Below the pieces are notes generated by a model, which saw only the letters and a program-made list of their open reading frames with translations, was not told where the DNA came from and did not search any database. From the NCBI RefSeq assembly GCF_000421265.1, contig NZ_ATWN01000002.1, positions 310,001 to 374,000 on the forward strand: DNA of 64,000 bases. The letters run 5' to 3'. The translations under genes were made by a program, and so were the position numbers. Source of the stretch: Thalassospira lucentensis MCCC 1A00383 = DSM 14000. GTDB taxonomy: Bacteria; Pseudomonadota; Alphaproteobacteria; Rhodospirillales; Thalassospiraceae. This document shows positions 1 through 8,923 of the stretch, piece by piece. Each line of letters opens with the position of its first letter. Positions within the stretch are counted from its first letter, which is position 1.

Positions 1-40
1 GTTGTTATGAAGATTTCGGAGATACTGTTTGGAGAGACCG

Positions 41-469
41 ATGGGCGATAAGCCGACGTTAAACCCGCGCCATAACAAGGCCGAAGTCTTTGCCCGCCTG
101 CGCGACGCACATGCCCGCGAGGTCACCGAAGATTACGTTGAAATGATTGGCGATTTGATCAATGAGGAAGGCGAGGCACGCTCTGTCGCGCTCGCCGAAC
201 GCTTCGGCGTCACGGCCGCAACGGTCAATAACACCATCAAACGCCTTGAGCGCGACGGTTTTGTCACCTCCCGCCCATACCGCTCGATTTTTCTGACAGA
301 AAAAGGTGAAACGCTCGCCAAAAAATGTCGCGACCGCCACCAGATCGTCTATAATTTCCTCGTCTCAATTGGCGTTGATCCCGATACGGCAGAGTTTGAT
401 GCCGAAGGGATCGAGCATCATGTGAGTGAAGAGACTTTGCGGGTGTTTGAAAGTGCAATTTCCTCCTAA
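41..469 (+). CDS. mntR: Manganese-responsive transcriptional regulator MntR (DtxR/MntR family)
   Basis: This 142-residue protein is a DtxR-family metalloregulator that, in its family, represses Mn(II) uptake genes when Mn(II) is bound. A winged helix-turn-helix spans about residues 45-90. The metal ligands line up with MntR: Asp31 and Glu34 in DYVEM, His100, then Glu122, Glu125 and His126, followed by the conserved HHVSEETL segment. I chose the ATG at 41 because a GGAGAG ribosome site lies 4 bases upstream; an in-frame TTG at 29 would overlap that site. No mntH is visible because the window begins here. It points towards the glycan island but has G+C-rich core-genome codon use, so it is probably the left flank of the island. 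Confidence 0.88.
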   Translation: MGDKPTLNPRHNKAEVFARLRDAHAREVTEDYVEMIGDLINEEGEARSVALAERFGVTAATVNNTIKRLERDGFVTSRPYRSIFLTEKGETLAKKCRDRHQIVYNFLVSIGVDPDTAEFDAEGIEHHVSEETLRVFESAISS

Positions 470-514
470 AGATGAACGGTAATCAGTCTGCGGAAGAGTA
501 GGCTGTATTGTTGA

Positions 515-1612
515 CTATCGGGTCCGGTTTTTCGCTAGAAGAGTATCAAAAACTTTCCTGTGGCGATGAACCCATTTGTTGATGTCAAAGGCCTCTTTTG
601 CCCGCCTACGTGCAGCGATTTTTCTTTCAGGTAGGTTCTGGAGTATCGCTTCCATACCCATTGCGATCACTTCGGGGCTAGGAGTGTACGTCTTCTCAAA
701 GCTTTGATCGACTTCAAGTGGGTGCCCGCTAAGACCGGGAGCAAGTTCGGGCACGCCGCCAGAATTTGAGTACAGGACGGGCAATCCACACCCGAGCGAT
801 TCTAAAACGGTGTTTGGGCAAGGGTCATTGTGTTTTAGCATCAGATAAACATCGGCCGAACGATAGATATCGGGTGCATTTTCTTGCGTGTAGCTTCCTA
901 ATAAGGAGGTGTGCTCCTCTACTCCCAGGGCGTCTATTAGTTGATTGCACTTCTTAAGGCAGTCATTTGACATCCAGCCGGCAATTACTATTTTGGCATT
1001 TAGGCCCGAATTGCGCACTATTTCGAAGCCTCTCAAAGAGGCTTCAATCCGATAGAACATGTGACTATCGAACTTTCCTGTAACAAGAAATGTTGGTTCT
1101 CTGTCTTGAGAAACGCTAGTGCCTGGAGAAAAATGTTCCAGATCTATAGCATTATATAAAATTTCTGTCTCGCCTGTTCGGTTACCCAAAAAAGTTTCAG
1201 CACATCGAAGGCAAAATTCACTTTGGCAAAAAACATGGTCGGCATTAATCCACGCAATCGACATTTCCTTGTTCTTTTCTTGCCAATCGCCGTCAAACCA
1301 GGCCCCGTAAAAAACGCCGTTTTGATTCAGCACAATCGGTATGTTCTTTGATTTGAGTGATTTAAATGCAAGTTTTGTCAAATAAGGAGTATTTGAAAGC
1401 GTATAGACAATGGAGTGTCTGTATCTTTGTTCAGGGAAATGTTCTTTAAGGCGTTTGACTTTCACCAAGGGGCCGCCAATATCGCCAGCGCGCGCTCCTC
1501 CGTACCAAACCGAAATGCCATTCCTGCTTTTGGGTAAGAATGAAATCACCGTTTGAATGGCTCTCCACGCCCATCGGAGCGATTGCTTATAATTGCTGTC
1601 GATTTTAGACAT
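515..1612 (-). CDS. Glycosyltransferase, GT4 family
   Basis: This 365-residue protein is a predicted cytoplasmic GT-B glycosyltransferase that moves a sugar from a nucleotide donor to a growing glycan. The C-terminal half carries the GT4 signature: LESLGCGLPVLYSNSGGVPEL, with the donor-binding E-x7-E-like pattern after NDPCPNTV. The N-terminal half has the less conserved acceptor domain. Its ATG overlaps the stop of the upstream glycosyltransferase gene as TAATG, so the two are probably translationally coupled. The gene converges on mntR. Donor and acceptor cannot be deduced. AT-rich codon use matches the rest of the island. Confidence 0.8.
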   Translation of the reverse strand: MSKIDSNYKQSLRWAWRAIQTVISFLPKSRNGISVWYGGARAGDIGGPLVKVKRLKEHFPEQRYRHSIVYTLSNTPYLTKLAFKSLKSKNIPIVLNQNGVFYGAWFDGDWQEKNKEMSIAWINADHVFCQSEFCLRCAETFLGNRTGETEILYNAIDLEHFSPGTSVSQDREPTFLVTGKFDSHMFYRIEASLRGFEIVRNSGLNAKIVIAGWMSNDCLKKCNQLIDALGVEEHTSLLGSYTQENAPDIYRSADVYLMLKHNDPCPNTVLESLGCGLPVLYSNSGGVPELAPGLSGHPLEVDQSFEKTYTPSPEVIAMGMEAILQNLPERKIAARRRAKEAFDINKWVHRHRKVFDTLLAKNRTR

Positions 1613-2652
1613 TATTTACGCCAGATATTTCTGATTTTCCGCCAGATACCAATTTTGTATTCATCTCTATCGAGCAGAAAGCTCTCTTTCTTTTTGATTA
1701 TATTCTCAAGAAGAGAAATCCATTGTTGGCAAGATTTGTAAGAATTATGAGGATAACTTTTGGTTTTTTGTTCCCATAGCTCGTAATTCTCAATCAATTC
1801 CAGAAGTTTTGACTCAAAATCAGTCTTGTCAGTAAATTCCAGTCCGTGACCACTGAGGTATTCGGGCATGCAGCCGCTTCGAAGATACAGTACAGGTAAG
1901 CCACACTGCGCGCCTTCGTTTTGATGGTTGCCCCCGGGCTCATTTAAAGACCCGGTTACATAGGCATGGTTTTCTCGTAGTGCATCCGCCAGTGCCTCTC
2001 CTGACAAAGGTTCAACAAGTCTAGCATTTTTAAACTTATAACCATCTGGCGTGTTGCCAATATAGGAAAATTCAATTTTTCCTTTCCACTTTGGCTGGGC
2101 AAGCATCTGATCAATATGGTCGTAAATATCAAAGCCCTTCATCCAGTTGCCTCCCCAGTGGTGGGTGACAAGCTTTAGAGGACCCGAGCCATTCCATGGT
2201 ATAAATCCCTTGCGATTGAAGACGTCCTGATCTGAGCCATTTAGTATGACCGAGTTCGGCATTCGCTTCGGACCTTGCCAAAGGTCAAGGGACTTCAACC
2301 AAGAACCTACGAATACCGTGTAGTCGGCAGCTTGGTTGCATTTTTTCAGCAACTGATTCATGTGCCTCGTGTTTTTCCGCTCGTCACACTCGTTGATACG
2401 GTGAACAATAAGGCAATTGCGATTGATTTCTCGGGTGTAGAGCCAAGCAGCTCTGTAGCTGAAGGGGATGGACTTGTTGCGGCGACCGTATCTGGGGTCG
2501 GTGATAACAATTACGTCAATATCGTTATCATTTAAGTTGTTGACGACGATATGGCCGGCCTTTGATAGTTCTCGGGTGAGAGAAGAGAAAAAACTGTTTC
2601 CTCCACCCCATGGACCGGAGACGACCTTGTATCCTATGCAGATCTTCACCAA
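1612..2652 (-). CDS. Glycosyltransferase, GT4-like
   Basis: This 346-residue protein is a predicted GT-B glycosyltransferase. It begins with an N-terminal segment typical of GT4 enzymes (VSGPWGGGNSFFSSL), has a central NSVILNGSD region matching the inter-domain part of the fold, and a C-terminal donor-site block around GGNHQNEGAQCGLPVLYLRSG. Here the usual first Glu of the GT4 E-x7-E motif is replaced by a GNHQNEG arrangement, so it is a divergent member. The stop overlaps the next gene's ATG by one base (TAATG). It is probably cotranscribed with its neighbour on each side. Substrate is unknown. Confidence 0.72.
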   Translation of the reverse strand: MVKICIGYKVVSGPWGGGNSFFSSLTRELSKAGHIVVNNLNDNDIDVIVITDPRYGRRNKSIPFSYRAAWLYTREINRNCLIVHRINECDERKNTRHMNQLLKKCNQAADYTVFVGSWLKSLDLWQGPKRMPNSVILNGSDQDVFNRKGFIPWNGSGPLKLVTHHWGGNWMKGFDIYDHIDQMLAQPKWKGKIEFSYIGNTPDGYKFKNARLVEPLSGEALADALRENHAYVTGSLNEPGGNHQNEGAQCGLPVLYLRSGCMPEYLSGHGLEFTDKTDFESKLLELIENYELWEQKTKSYPHNSYKSCQQWISLLENIIKKKESFLLDRDEYKIGIWRKIRNIWRK

Positions 2653-2667
2653 TTAATGCTCCAGAAG

Positions 2668-3360
2668 TCAATCGACTGTTCTATGCACAGCAAATGCCCA
2701 TTGATTATTTGATTTTGATTTCAAGAAGGGCTGTAGCTCAATATTGGTGCTTGAAGTGAAAATCTCAAATGCACGAAACTCGTTATTATGATCCTTGAAT
2801 TCGTCGAATATTATGATATCGCCAGATTTTAGATAAGGCTCGATACCAAACAACGAATAAATAGCACCAGTAAAAATATCACAATCAATATGAATTATTA
2901 GATGTATGTCTTCCGCGCGAACATAGTTATCAAGAAATTTATACAATGTTTCTTGAAATGTTCCTTTGATGAAAGTAGCCCTGTGATCCCCTTTGGTGTC
3001 AGGAACCGTATCATTTGTATCGAACGTCCCTTTTGGTCTGTTCTTGTCCCAATCTTCTGGTAGGCCTGTGAATGTATCAAATCCGTAAAACTTGCTGGAA
3101 GGATTTTTATTTTCCTCAAGCCATGGAAGGAAAGATTTTCCAGAATATACACCAAATTCAAAGTAATCAATTGGTATGCTCCCCAGTTTTCTTCGAATGG
3201 TGCTATGAAGATCTTGACGATTATTGGACAAATCGAGTTTTCCGAGGAACCGGTTCTCAAAATTCTGAAAACGAAGGCTTCTGTTTATGTGAGAACACTT
3301 TTCTAACCATGACGGAAATTGGAATAATATTTTACGAAGAACTAGTTTAGGAAAACTCAT
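2668..3360 (-). CDS. TylF-like class I SAM-dependent methyltransferase
   Basis: This 230-residue protein resembles the TylF/macrocin O-methyltransferase group, which methylates sugar hydroxyls in antibiotics and surface glycans. The SAM-binding motif is FEFGVYSGKS near residue 69, followed by FYGFDTFTGLPEDW, a hallmark of this group. The acidic segment IIHIDCDIF and later IIIFDEFKD provide the conserved acidic residues usually tied to metal or SAM binding. It lies upstream of two glycosyltransferase genes in the same direction, with 15 bases to the next. Methyl capping of a glycan residue is a reasonable inference, but the acceptor is unknown. Confidence 0.7.
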   Translation of the reverse strand: MSFPKLVLRKILFQFPSWLEKCSHINRSLRFQNFENRFLGKLDLSNNRQDLHSTIRRKLGSIPIDYFEFGVYSGKSFLPWLEENKNPSSKFYGFDTFTGLPEDWDKNRPKGTFDTNDTVPDTKGDHRATFIKGTFQETLYKFLDNYVRAEDIHLIIHIDCDIFTGAIYSLFGIEPYLKSGDIIIFDEFKDHNNEFRAFEIFTSSTNIELQPFLKSKSNNQWAFAVHRTVD

Positions 3361-3689
3361 TTTGGTCCCTCAATAGTATTGGTCGCGCGAGATTACTGGG
3401 TTTTACAATTTGTTAGCGATAACTACAAACTTTTTGAGGGCTTGATAGCAGGCTGGCTTGGAGACGTTGACGTATGAGGGGCTACGGTGACCAAAGTTTG
3501 AAGTTAGCACTTTCTAGCTTTTGGAAGATGCCTCGCCTTTTTTGGTTCAATTGGCTTAATCCATGGTTCAGCATGGTATATCCACACGATATACAGACCA
3601 TGACTTTATGAAATAATACTTGAGAAACTGCGTAAAGATAGCCACAACACCAGTCTGAATAATTTTTGCGAAAAATGGGGATTTTCTCT
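3361..3689. promoter_or_regulatory. Divergent intergenic region upstream of the TylF-like gene and gmd
   Basis: About 330 bases separate the leftward methyltransferase start from the rightward gmd start. No reading frame with convincing homology lies here. The region should hold promoters for both the short leftward operon and the long rightward one, but I could not pick a well-spaced -35/-10 pair with confidence. Confidence 0.4.
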
Positions 3690-4733
3690 ATGGGTAAAAC
3701 TGCGCTCATAACGGGAGTGACAGGTCAGGATGGTGCCTATCTGGCCGAGTTATTGCTGGATAAGGGGTACAACGTCCACGGTATCCGAAGAAGGTCTTCA
3801 TCATTCAACACTGGCCGTGTTGAACACATATATCAGGATTTGCACGAAGAAAATCGTACGTTTACCATGCATTATGGGGACATGGTTGACGCAACAAATT
3901 TAATCCGAATTATCAAGGATACTCAACCTGACGAGATCTACAATTTGGCCGCCCAAAGTCACGTGCATGTCAGTTTCGAAACTCCTGAATATACAGCGAA
4001 TGCAGATGCCCTTGGCACACTTCGTCTGCTTGAGGCTATAAGGATTCTAGGACTAGAGAAAACGACCAAGTTTTATCAGGCCTCGACTTCCGAGCTTTAT
4101 GGGGATGCTCAGGCGCCCCAAAGTGAGGGGACACCTTTCCAGCCGAGAAGCCCATATGCGGCAGCAAAGTTATATGCTTACTGGATTGTGAGGAATTACA
4201 GGGAAGCATACGGAATTTTCGCTTCCAACGGTATCTTGTTTAATCACGAAAGCCCTATCCGCGGCGAAACCTTTGTGACTCGGAAAATTACAAGAGCTGT
4301 TGCTGCGATCAAGTTTGGCAAACAGGACAAATTGTATCTAGGCAACCTTGATGCAAAACGTGATTGGGGACATGCCCGAGACTATGTTGAGGGTATGTGG
4401 CGCATCTTGCATTATAAGAAGCCAGATGACTTTGTGCTAGCGACCGGGGAAGCACATTCCGTGCGTGAATTTGTAGAACTGGCGTTTCGACATATTAACT
4501 TCGAAATAGAGTGGGTTGGGAAAGGCGTTGACGAAAAGGGCCTTGATAGAGCCAGTGGCAGATGCTTGGTTGAAGTGGACCCGCGTTATTTTAGGCCGAC
4601 GGAGGTTGATTTCTTACTTGGTGATTGCTCTAAGGCAAATGCCGAGCTGGGTTGGTCGGCGACCACGTGTTTCGAAGACTTGGTTAAAGAAATGGTCGAA
4701 AGTGATTTGAAAATCGTTTGCTCCGGAGAGTGA
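3690..4733 (+). CDS. gmd: GDP-mannose 4,6-dehydratase
   Basis: This extended short-chain dehydrogenase converts GDP-D-mannose to GDP-4-keto-6-deoxy-D-mannose, the precursor of GDP-fucose, rhamnose, perosamine and related sugars. The NAD(P) site is GVTGQDG at residues 9-15. The family-diagnostic [27 protein letters not shown] (Thr/Ser-Glu) and [12 protein letters not shown] (catalytic Tyr-x3-Lys) are all present, as are NHESP and RDWGHA. The length of 347 residues is slightly short of the roughly 370 usual in enterobacteria. ATG 3690 is preferred because a GGGG site lies 9 bases upstream; ATG 3675 and TTG 3666 are in-frame alternatives. No GMER or perosamine synthase is adjacent, so the final sugar is open. 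Confidence 0.93.
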   Translation: MGKTALITGVTGQDGAYLAELLLDKGYNVHGIRRRSSSFNTGRVEHIYQDLHEENRTFTMHYGDMVDATNLIRIIKDTQPDEIYNLAAQSHVHVSFETPEYTANADALGTLRLLEAIRILGLEKTTKFYQASTSELYGDAQAPQSEGTPFQPRSPYAAAKLYAYWIVRNYREAYGIFASNGILFNHESPIRGETFVTRKITRAVAAIKFGKQDKLYLGNLDAKRDWGHARDYVEGMWRILHYKKPDDFVLATGEAHSVREFVELAFRHINFEIEWVGKGVDEKGLDRASGRCLVEVDPRYFRPTEVDFLLGDCSKANAELGWSATTCFEDLVKEMVESDLKIVCSGE

Positions 4734-4738
4734 TTTCA

Positions 4739-5401
4739 ATGCGAATTGGTATTGTCAATTACGGGATGGGCAACCTTGGATCGGTTCAATCCGCGTTAAA
4801 TTTTCTAAACGTTGAATCGGTAGTTACCGGGACTCCGGAAGAATTGCGTGAATTTGATGGTCTGATACTTCCTGGGGTGGGTAGTTTCGGCAAGGCCATG
4901 GATAATTTAAGAGCTGGTGGTTTTGTTGAGGCCTTGCAGCTTGAGGTCATAGAAAAGAAAAAGCCACTTTTTGCGATCTGTCTTGGAATGCATCTGCTTG
5001 CTCGCGGCTCAAGCGAAAGCGACGGTATCGAGGGGTTGGGGTGGATCAATTCGTGTGTTGTGCCTGTTGCCGACGGATGGCGTGGAGAGCATCCGGTTCG
5101 CCGTCCTCAGGTTGGTTGGAATACGATTTCGCGCCTCGTACCGGAGCATGGGATGCTCAGCCGAATAGAAGACGGAGAGATGGTGTATTTTGATCATAGC
5201 TTTGCCTTGCCTGCTTCTTGCCCGGATGCATTGGCACAGACAAACTATTTCGGTTCATTCACCTCTATGCTGGCAAAAGACAATATTTTCGGCGCCCAGT
5301 TTCATCCTGAGAAAAGCCAAAGAACCGGTCTCGTTATGCTACGAAATTTCACGAACATCGTCTTGTCTTCCAAGTCTGCTGGTGTTGAACAATGCTGTTG
5401 A
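4739..5401 (+). CDS. hisH: HisH-type glutamine amidotransferase of an acetamidino-modification module
   Basis: This 220-residue class I glutaminase is a HisH homologue. It has the oxyanion strand PGVGSFG near residues 46-51, nucleophile Cys81 in ICLGMH, and His189 and Glu191 in FHPEKS, so the catalytic triad is intact. It would hydrolyse glutamine and channel ammonia to its HisF-like partner encoded next (10-base overlap). Because a sugar amidotransferase follows at once, its role is inferred to be in glycan N-modification rather than histidine synthesis, as for the WbuX/WbuY/WbuZ and WbpG systems. ATG 4739 has GGAGAG 8 bases upstream, better than TTG 4718. Confidence 0.85.
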   Translation: MRIGIVNYGMGNLGSVQSALNFLNVESVVTGTPEELREFDGLILPGVGSFGKAMDNLRAGGFVEALQLEVIEKKKPLFAICLGMHLLARGSSESDGIEGLGWINSCVVPVADGWRGEHPVRRPQVGWNTISRLVPEHGMLSRIEDGEMVYFDHSFALPASCPDALAQTNYFGSFTSMLAKDNIFGAQFHPEKSQRTGLVMLRNFTNIVLSSKSAGVEQCC

Positions 5402-6249
5402 AACGATTGGGCGGAAGTATCCTCGTTCGAGACGGTATTGCGGTGCAAAGTTTCGGGTTCCGCCGGCATTTACCTGTTGGAAGCCCAGAGGTTTCATCCG
5501 AGTTTCTGAATCGTTGGGGTATTGATGAAATATGCCTTTTGGATATTTCGGGTAATCGGATGCAAAGAGGTCCAGATATCGAAATGATCAGGCGTGTCGC
5601 AGCAAAGGCATTTGTTCCATTATGCTACGGCGGCGGCGTAACATCTCTTGATCAGGTGCGCCAGATTATTGCTGCAGGTGCAGACAAGGTTCTGATCCGG
5701 AGCAAATTTATAGAAAGCCTCTTTCACGAGGTTGTTGATAGTTTTGGTGCTCAGGCTCTCGTCGCATGTATCGATTACTCTTCAAAAAAGAGTGACATTG
5801 CATCTCGGGATGGTTCGATAATCTCCCGAGACGAGGTCTTGGACTATGCGTTAAGGGCAGAGAAATTTGGGGTCGGAGAATTACTGATACAGTCAACCGA
5901 CAGGGATGGTTTGGCTTGTGGTCTGGATTGCGATTTGATAGCGGAAGTTAGTCGCCGTGTTCAAATCCCCGTTATCGCAATGGGCGGGGTCGGGCGTTCT
6001 GAGCATATCGCAGAGTGCCTGAATATGACTGAGGCATCAGCTGTTGTTGTTGGGAACATACTCAATCACTGTGAACATAGCGTAATGCTGATCAAAAAAC
6101 AGCTTCAGAGAATGGGGCACGATCTTCGATCTAGTGGCCAGTGTAGGTATGAGTTGGTGCCAATATCCACAGAGGACCGACTTCTGAAACGTTCGGAGAG
6201 TTATCTGGACGACCTTGGATTCATCAAAGTTGACCGGGAAGTAATATGA
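5392..6249 (+). CDS. hisF2: HisF2/AglZ-type acetamidino-modification protein
   Basis: This 285-residue TIM-barrel protein is a HisF paralogue. The N-terminus aligns with HisF (MLxKR....VRDG), but the catalytic Asp11 of true HisF is Leu11 here, while Asp128 (HisF Asp130) in ACIDYS and STDRDG are kept. Loss of Asp11 means it is unlikely to act as imidazole glycerol phosphate cyclase. The likely role is to receive ammonia from the preceding HisH and pass it to the following PP-loop enzyme, as in the HisF2/WbuZ family. It has a C-terminal extension of about 30 residues beyond the barrel. It overlaps both neighbours: hisH by 10 bases and the next gene by ATGA. Confidence 0.85.
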   Translation: MLLKRLGGSILVRDGIAVQSFGFRRHLPVGSPEVSSEFLNRWGIDEICLLDISGNRMQRGPDIEMIRRVAAKAFVPLCYGGGVTSLDQVRQIIAAGADKVLIRSKFIESLFHEVVDSFGAQALVACIDYSSKKSDIASRDGSIISRDEVLDYALRAEKFGVGELLIQSTDRDGLACGLDCDLIAEVSRRVQIPVIAMGGVGRSEHIAECLNMTEASAVVVGNILNHCEHSVMLIKKQLQRMGHDLRSSGQCRYELVPISTEDRLLKRSESYLDDLGFIKVDREVI

Positions 6250-7586
6250 GATACTGCCACCGCTGCCTATATCCGGAGAACCATCCACTAAATCTTATTA
6301 TTGATGATGATGGGATTTGCAGTGGTTGTAGGGTGCATGAAGAGAAAGATCTTCTGGACTGGGGGGGCAGATTTGAAGAATTGAAGCGACTGGTTCAGCC
6401 GTTTAAAAGCCGATCAGGAATGAGTTATGATTGCATCGTTCCTGTATCAGGTGCCAGAGACTCTTGGTTTGTCGTGCATGTTGTAAAACATGTGCTCGGA
6501 TTGAGGCCTTTGCTTGTTTACTACAACGGGCATTATAATACAGAACTGGCCACCCGAAATTTGGCGTATATGCGCCAAGCATTTGATTGCGACTTGACCG
6601 GCTTGAACGTGTCATCAGAGACAGTGAAAGCCGTGACCAGAGCAAGTATCCAAAAGTTGGGTAGTATTTACTGGCATGTGTTGGCGGGGCAGACAGTATG
6701 GCCGGTAAGGGCCGCCGTACAATATCGTGTGCCTTTGATTATTTGGGGGGCGCATCAAGGGATTGATCAGGTTGGTATGTTCTCTCATCTGCAAAAGGTA
6801 GAGATGACGCGCAAATATCGAAAAGATCATGATTTGATGGGGGTCGAAATTTCTGATCTCGCCGCTGACACGTCTGACCTTTTGAACTACAACACCCGCC
6901 CTTTCACATATCCGGATGATGAGGAGCTCGAAGCAATTGGGGTGCGGGGAATATATCTCAATAACTTCTTGCGTTGGGATACCAAGTCGCAGAATGAGTT
7001 GATGATCAAGATATTTGGCTATGAGACCGCGCCCCAGAAAAGGACATTCGATACTTATAGCGACACCGACTCATACCACTACTCTGGGCTACACGATCTT
7101 ATCAAATACCGGAAGTTTGGCTACGGCAAGGTGACTGACCACGCTAGCCGTGAAATCAGATTGCGCAGGATGACCAGAGAACAGGGGCTGGAATTGGTGC
7201 GTCAGCATCAATCAGATGAGGTGCCTGAAGACACATCAATCTTCTGTGATTGGTTGGGGATGCCGGAAGCTGAACTTTTCGAGCATGTGAATGCGCTTCG
7301 AGACCCTAAGGCTTGGGCGTTCGAGGACGGAAAATGGTCTTTGAAAAGCTCAGTACTGGACGCCGAATTTGATCAACGTGCCCAGCTTTCACAGCTTGAG
7401 AGTTGGACCGATTTTGTCAAGATCGGTTCACGGAAACCAGACAATAACCCGAATAGTTATGTTTTGATCGGCAAAGGATATGTCGAAGGTTTCGGGCCAG
7501 AGTCTCCTGTGGCAAGTTCTGTACTGCCAGACAGCTGTTTTGGAAGTCATAAGCCAAGCATATCCGCACTGGAGGACATTCAGTGA
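6246..7586 (+). CDS. N-acetyl sugar amidotransferase (WbpG/PseA-like), variant PP-loop
   Basis: This 446-residue protein belongs to the PP-loop ATP-pyrophosphatase amidotransferases that convert an N-acetyl group of a sugar to an acetamidino group. An N-terminal zinc-type pair is visible (CHRC and CSGC near residues 4-29). The PP-loop reads SGARDS at about residues 68-73 instead of the standard SGGxDS, so one glycine is replaced by Ala. The start overlaps hisF2 as ATGA, and the stop overlaps a second amidotransferase gene as GTGA. It carries about 60 more C-terminal residues than its neighbour. Activity may be retained, altered or structural; the sequence alone does not decide. Confidence 0.8.
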   Translation: MRYCHRCLYPENHPLNLIIDDDGICSGCRVHEEKDLLDWGGRFEELKRLVQPFKSRSGMSYDCIVPVSGARDSWFVVHVVKHVLGLRPLLVYYNGHYNTELATRNLAYMRQAFDCDLTGLNVSSETVKAVTRASIQKLGSIYWHVLAGQTVWPVRAAVQYRVPLIIWGAHQGIDQVGMFSHLQKVEMTRKYRKDHDLMGVEISDLAADTSDLLNYNTRPFTYPDDEELEAIGVRGIYLNNFLRWDTKSQNELMIKIFGYETAPQKRTFDTYSDTDSYHYSGLHDLIKYRKFGYGKVTDHASREIRLRRMTREQGLELVRQHQSDEVPEDTSIFCDWLGMPEAELFEHVNALRDPKAWAFEDGKWSLKSSVLDAEFDQRAQLSQLESWTDFVKIGSRKPDNNPNSYVLIGKGYVEGFGPESPVASSVLPDSCFGSHKPSISALEDIQ

Positions 7587-8740
7587 AGTATTGCAAAAAC
7601 TGTGTGGAGCCCGATACGCGTCCGGGACAGGTCTTCACAGAAGATGGTCTCTGCACGCCTTGCGCATATTCTCTCTCGTATGACGCTGCGGAGTGGGACC
7701 GACGCCGGGCCGAGCTTGCCAAGATCGTTGAGTGGGCAAAGAGTAGACGATCTCCAATGGGATATGATTGTATTGTGGGGGTGAGTGGCGGAAAGGATAG
7801 CACTCGGCTTGCATACTTTGCGCGCGAGGTTGGAATGAACCCGTTGTTGGTTTCATTCGTCTATCCGCCAATGCAGCAAACAGATTTGGGTGCATGCAAT
7901 CTGACTAATCTCATCCACAAAGGGTTTGACGTCATAACGGTTCAGCCCTCACCGGAGGTCTTTCGCCGGGCGATCAAGCATTCATTCGTCAAACTTGGGA
8001 ACTGGGTAAATCCTTCGGATTTGGCTCTTTACGCAAGTATTCCACGCACTGCACTGCAAAATAACATTCCATTGGCCTGTGCAGGAGAGAACCCATTTGT
8101 CACCGTCGGTAGTGGAAGTGGATCGCGTGATGGAGATGCAACAAACGTTGTCTCTATGAACACTCTGCGCGGTGGTGATATTTCGCCGTATTTGGATGAC
8201 TATAATACGGAAGAAAAAATGTTCTTGTTCAGGTTTCCTGAAAAAGAACGCATTCTAAAAAATGATCTGAAACTAATTTATCTGGGCTACTACATCGAAG
8301 ATTATGATCAGGAAAACAATGCTCGTTTTGCTGTCGAACGTGGCATGAAAGTGCGCGAAGGGAAAGATGCAGATCCTGCGCGGACGGGGTTCCTTCACAA
8401 CCACACAATGCTTGATGAGGATTTTGTTATCGTCAACCAGTTTGTAAAGTATCTCAAATTAGGCTTTGGGCAAACGGCTCAGCAGGTTGCACTTGATATC
8501 CGTGCGGGACGTCTTACCCGTGATGAGGGCATTGAACTTTGTCGTAAGTTCGACGGCAAGTGTGACATCGATTATATTCGAAGGTTCTGCAAATTCGTTG
8601 ATATGCCAGAGGAGGAGTTTTGGGACTTGGTTGAAGGTTTTCGAAATAGAGATATCTGGGAGATTCGCGATAATAATTGGCATTTAAAGGAAAAGTTGGA
8701 GACGTCTTGGGAGATGGCTCAGAGACTTGACTCTGCATAG
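7583..8740 (+). CDS. N-acetyl sugar amidotransferase (WbpG/PseA-like), intact PP-loop
   Basis: This 385-residue protein is a second member of the same family as the preceding gene. It starts with GTG overlapping the previous stop. It has CKNC and CTPC cysteine pairs near residues 4-27 and an intact PP-loop SGGKDS at about residues 68-73. Ammonia from HisH/HisF2 would be used with ATP to amidate an N-acetyl sugar. Two adjacent paralogues could modify two different sites, act in sequence, or form a heteromer in which only this one binds ATP normally. It ends the first rightward operon; a convergent gene follows after 183 bases. Confidence 0.85.
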   Translation: MKYCKNCVEPDTRPGQVFTEDGLCTPCAYSLSYDAAEWDRRRAELAKIVEWAKSRRSPMGYDCIVGVSGGKDSTRLAYFAREVGMNPLLVSFVYPPMQQTDLGACNLTNLIHKGFDVITVQPSPEVFRRAIKHSFVKLGNWVNPSDLALYASIPRTALQNNIPLACAGENPFVTVGSGSGSRDGDATNVVSMNTLRGGDISPYLDDYNTEEKMFLFRFPEKERILKNDLKLIYLGYYIEDYDQENNARFAVERGMKVREGKDADPARTGFLHNHTMLDEDFVIVNQFVKYLKLGFGQTAQQVALDIRAGRLTRDEGIELCRKFDGKCDIDYIRRFCKFVDMPEEEFWDLVEGFRNRDIWEIRDNNWHLKEKLETSWEMAQRLDSA

Positions 8741-8923
8741 CAGGTAGCTTGGAGTTTAACCCAGTTAGAATACGTGTAATTGATCGTTGAAACTTGGTAA
8801 ACCCAGTCGAAAACAGAGTTACCAGCTAACTTGGTTTAATCTTGGCGATCAAGATGTGCCGAAAATTTCCCCCTATATGGTTAGGTTTTCGAAACTAGGC
8901 GCTGCGAAAATTGGGCCTAACCT

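Noticed and set aside
4739..6249. hisH and hisF2 as part of a histidine biosynthesis operon
   Set aside because: HisF lacks Asp11, no other his gene is near, and sugar amidotransferases follow directly.
8871..8922. GGTTAGG/CCTAACC inverted repeat as a terminator between convergent genes
   Set aside because: The stem is only 7 bases with a loop of about 30 bases and lacks a T run, so it is too weak to call.
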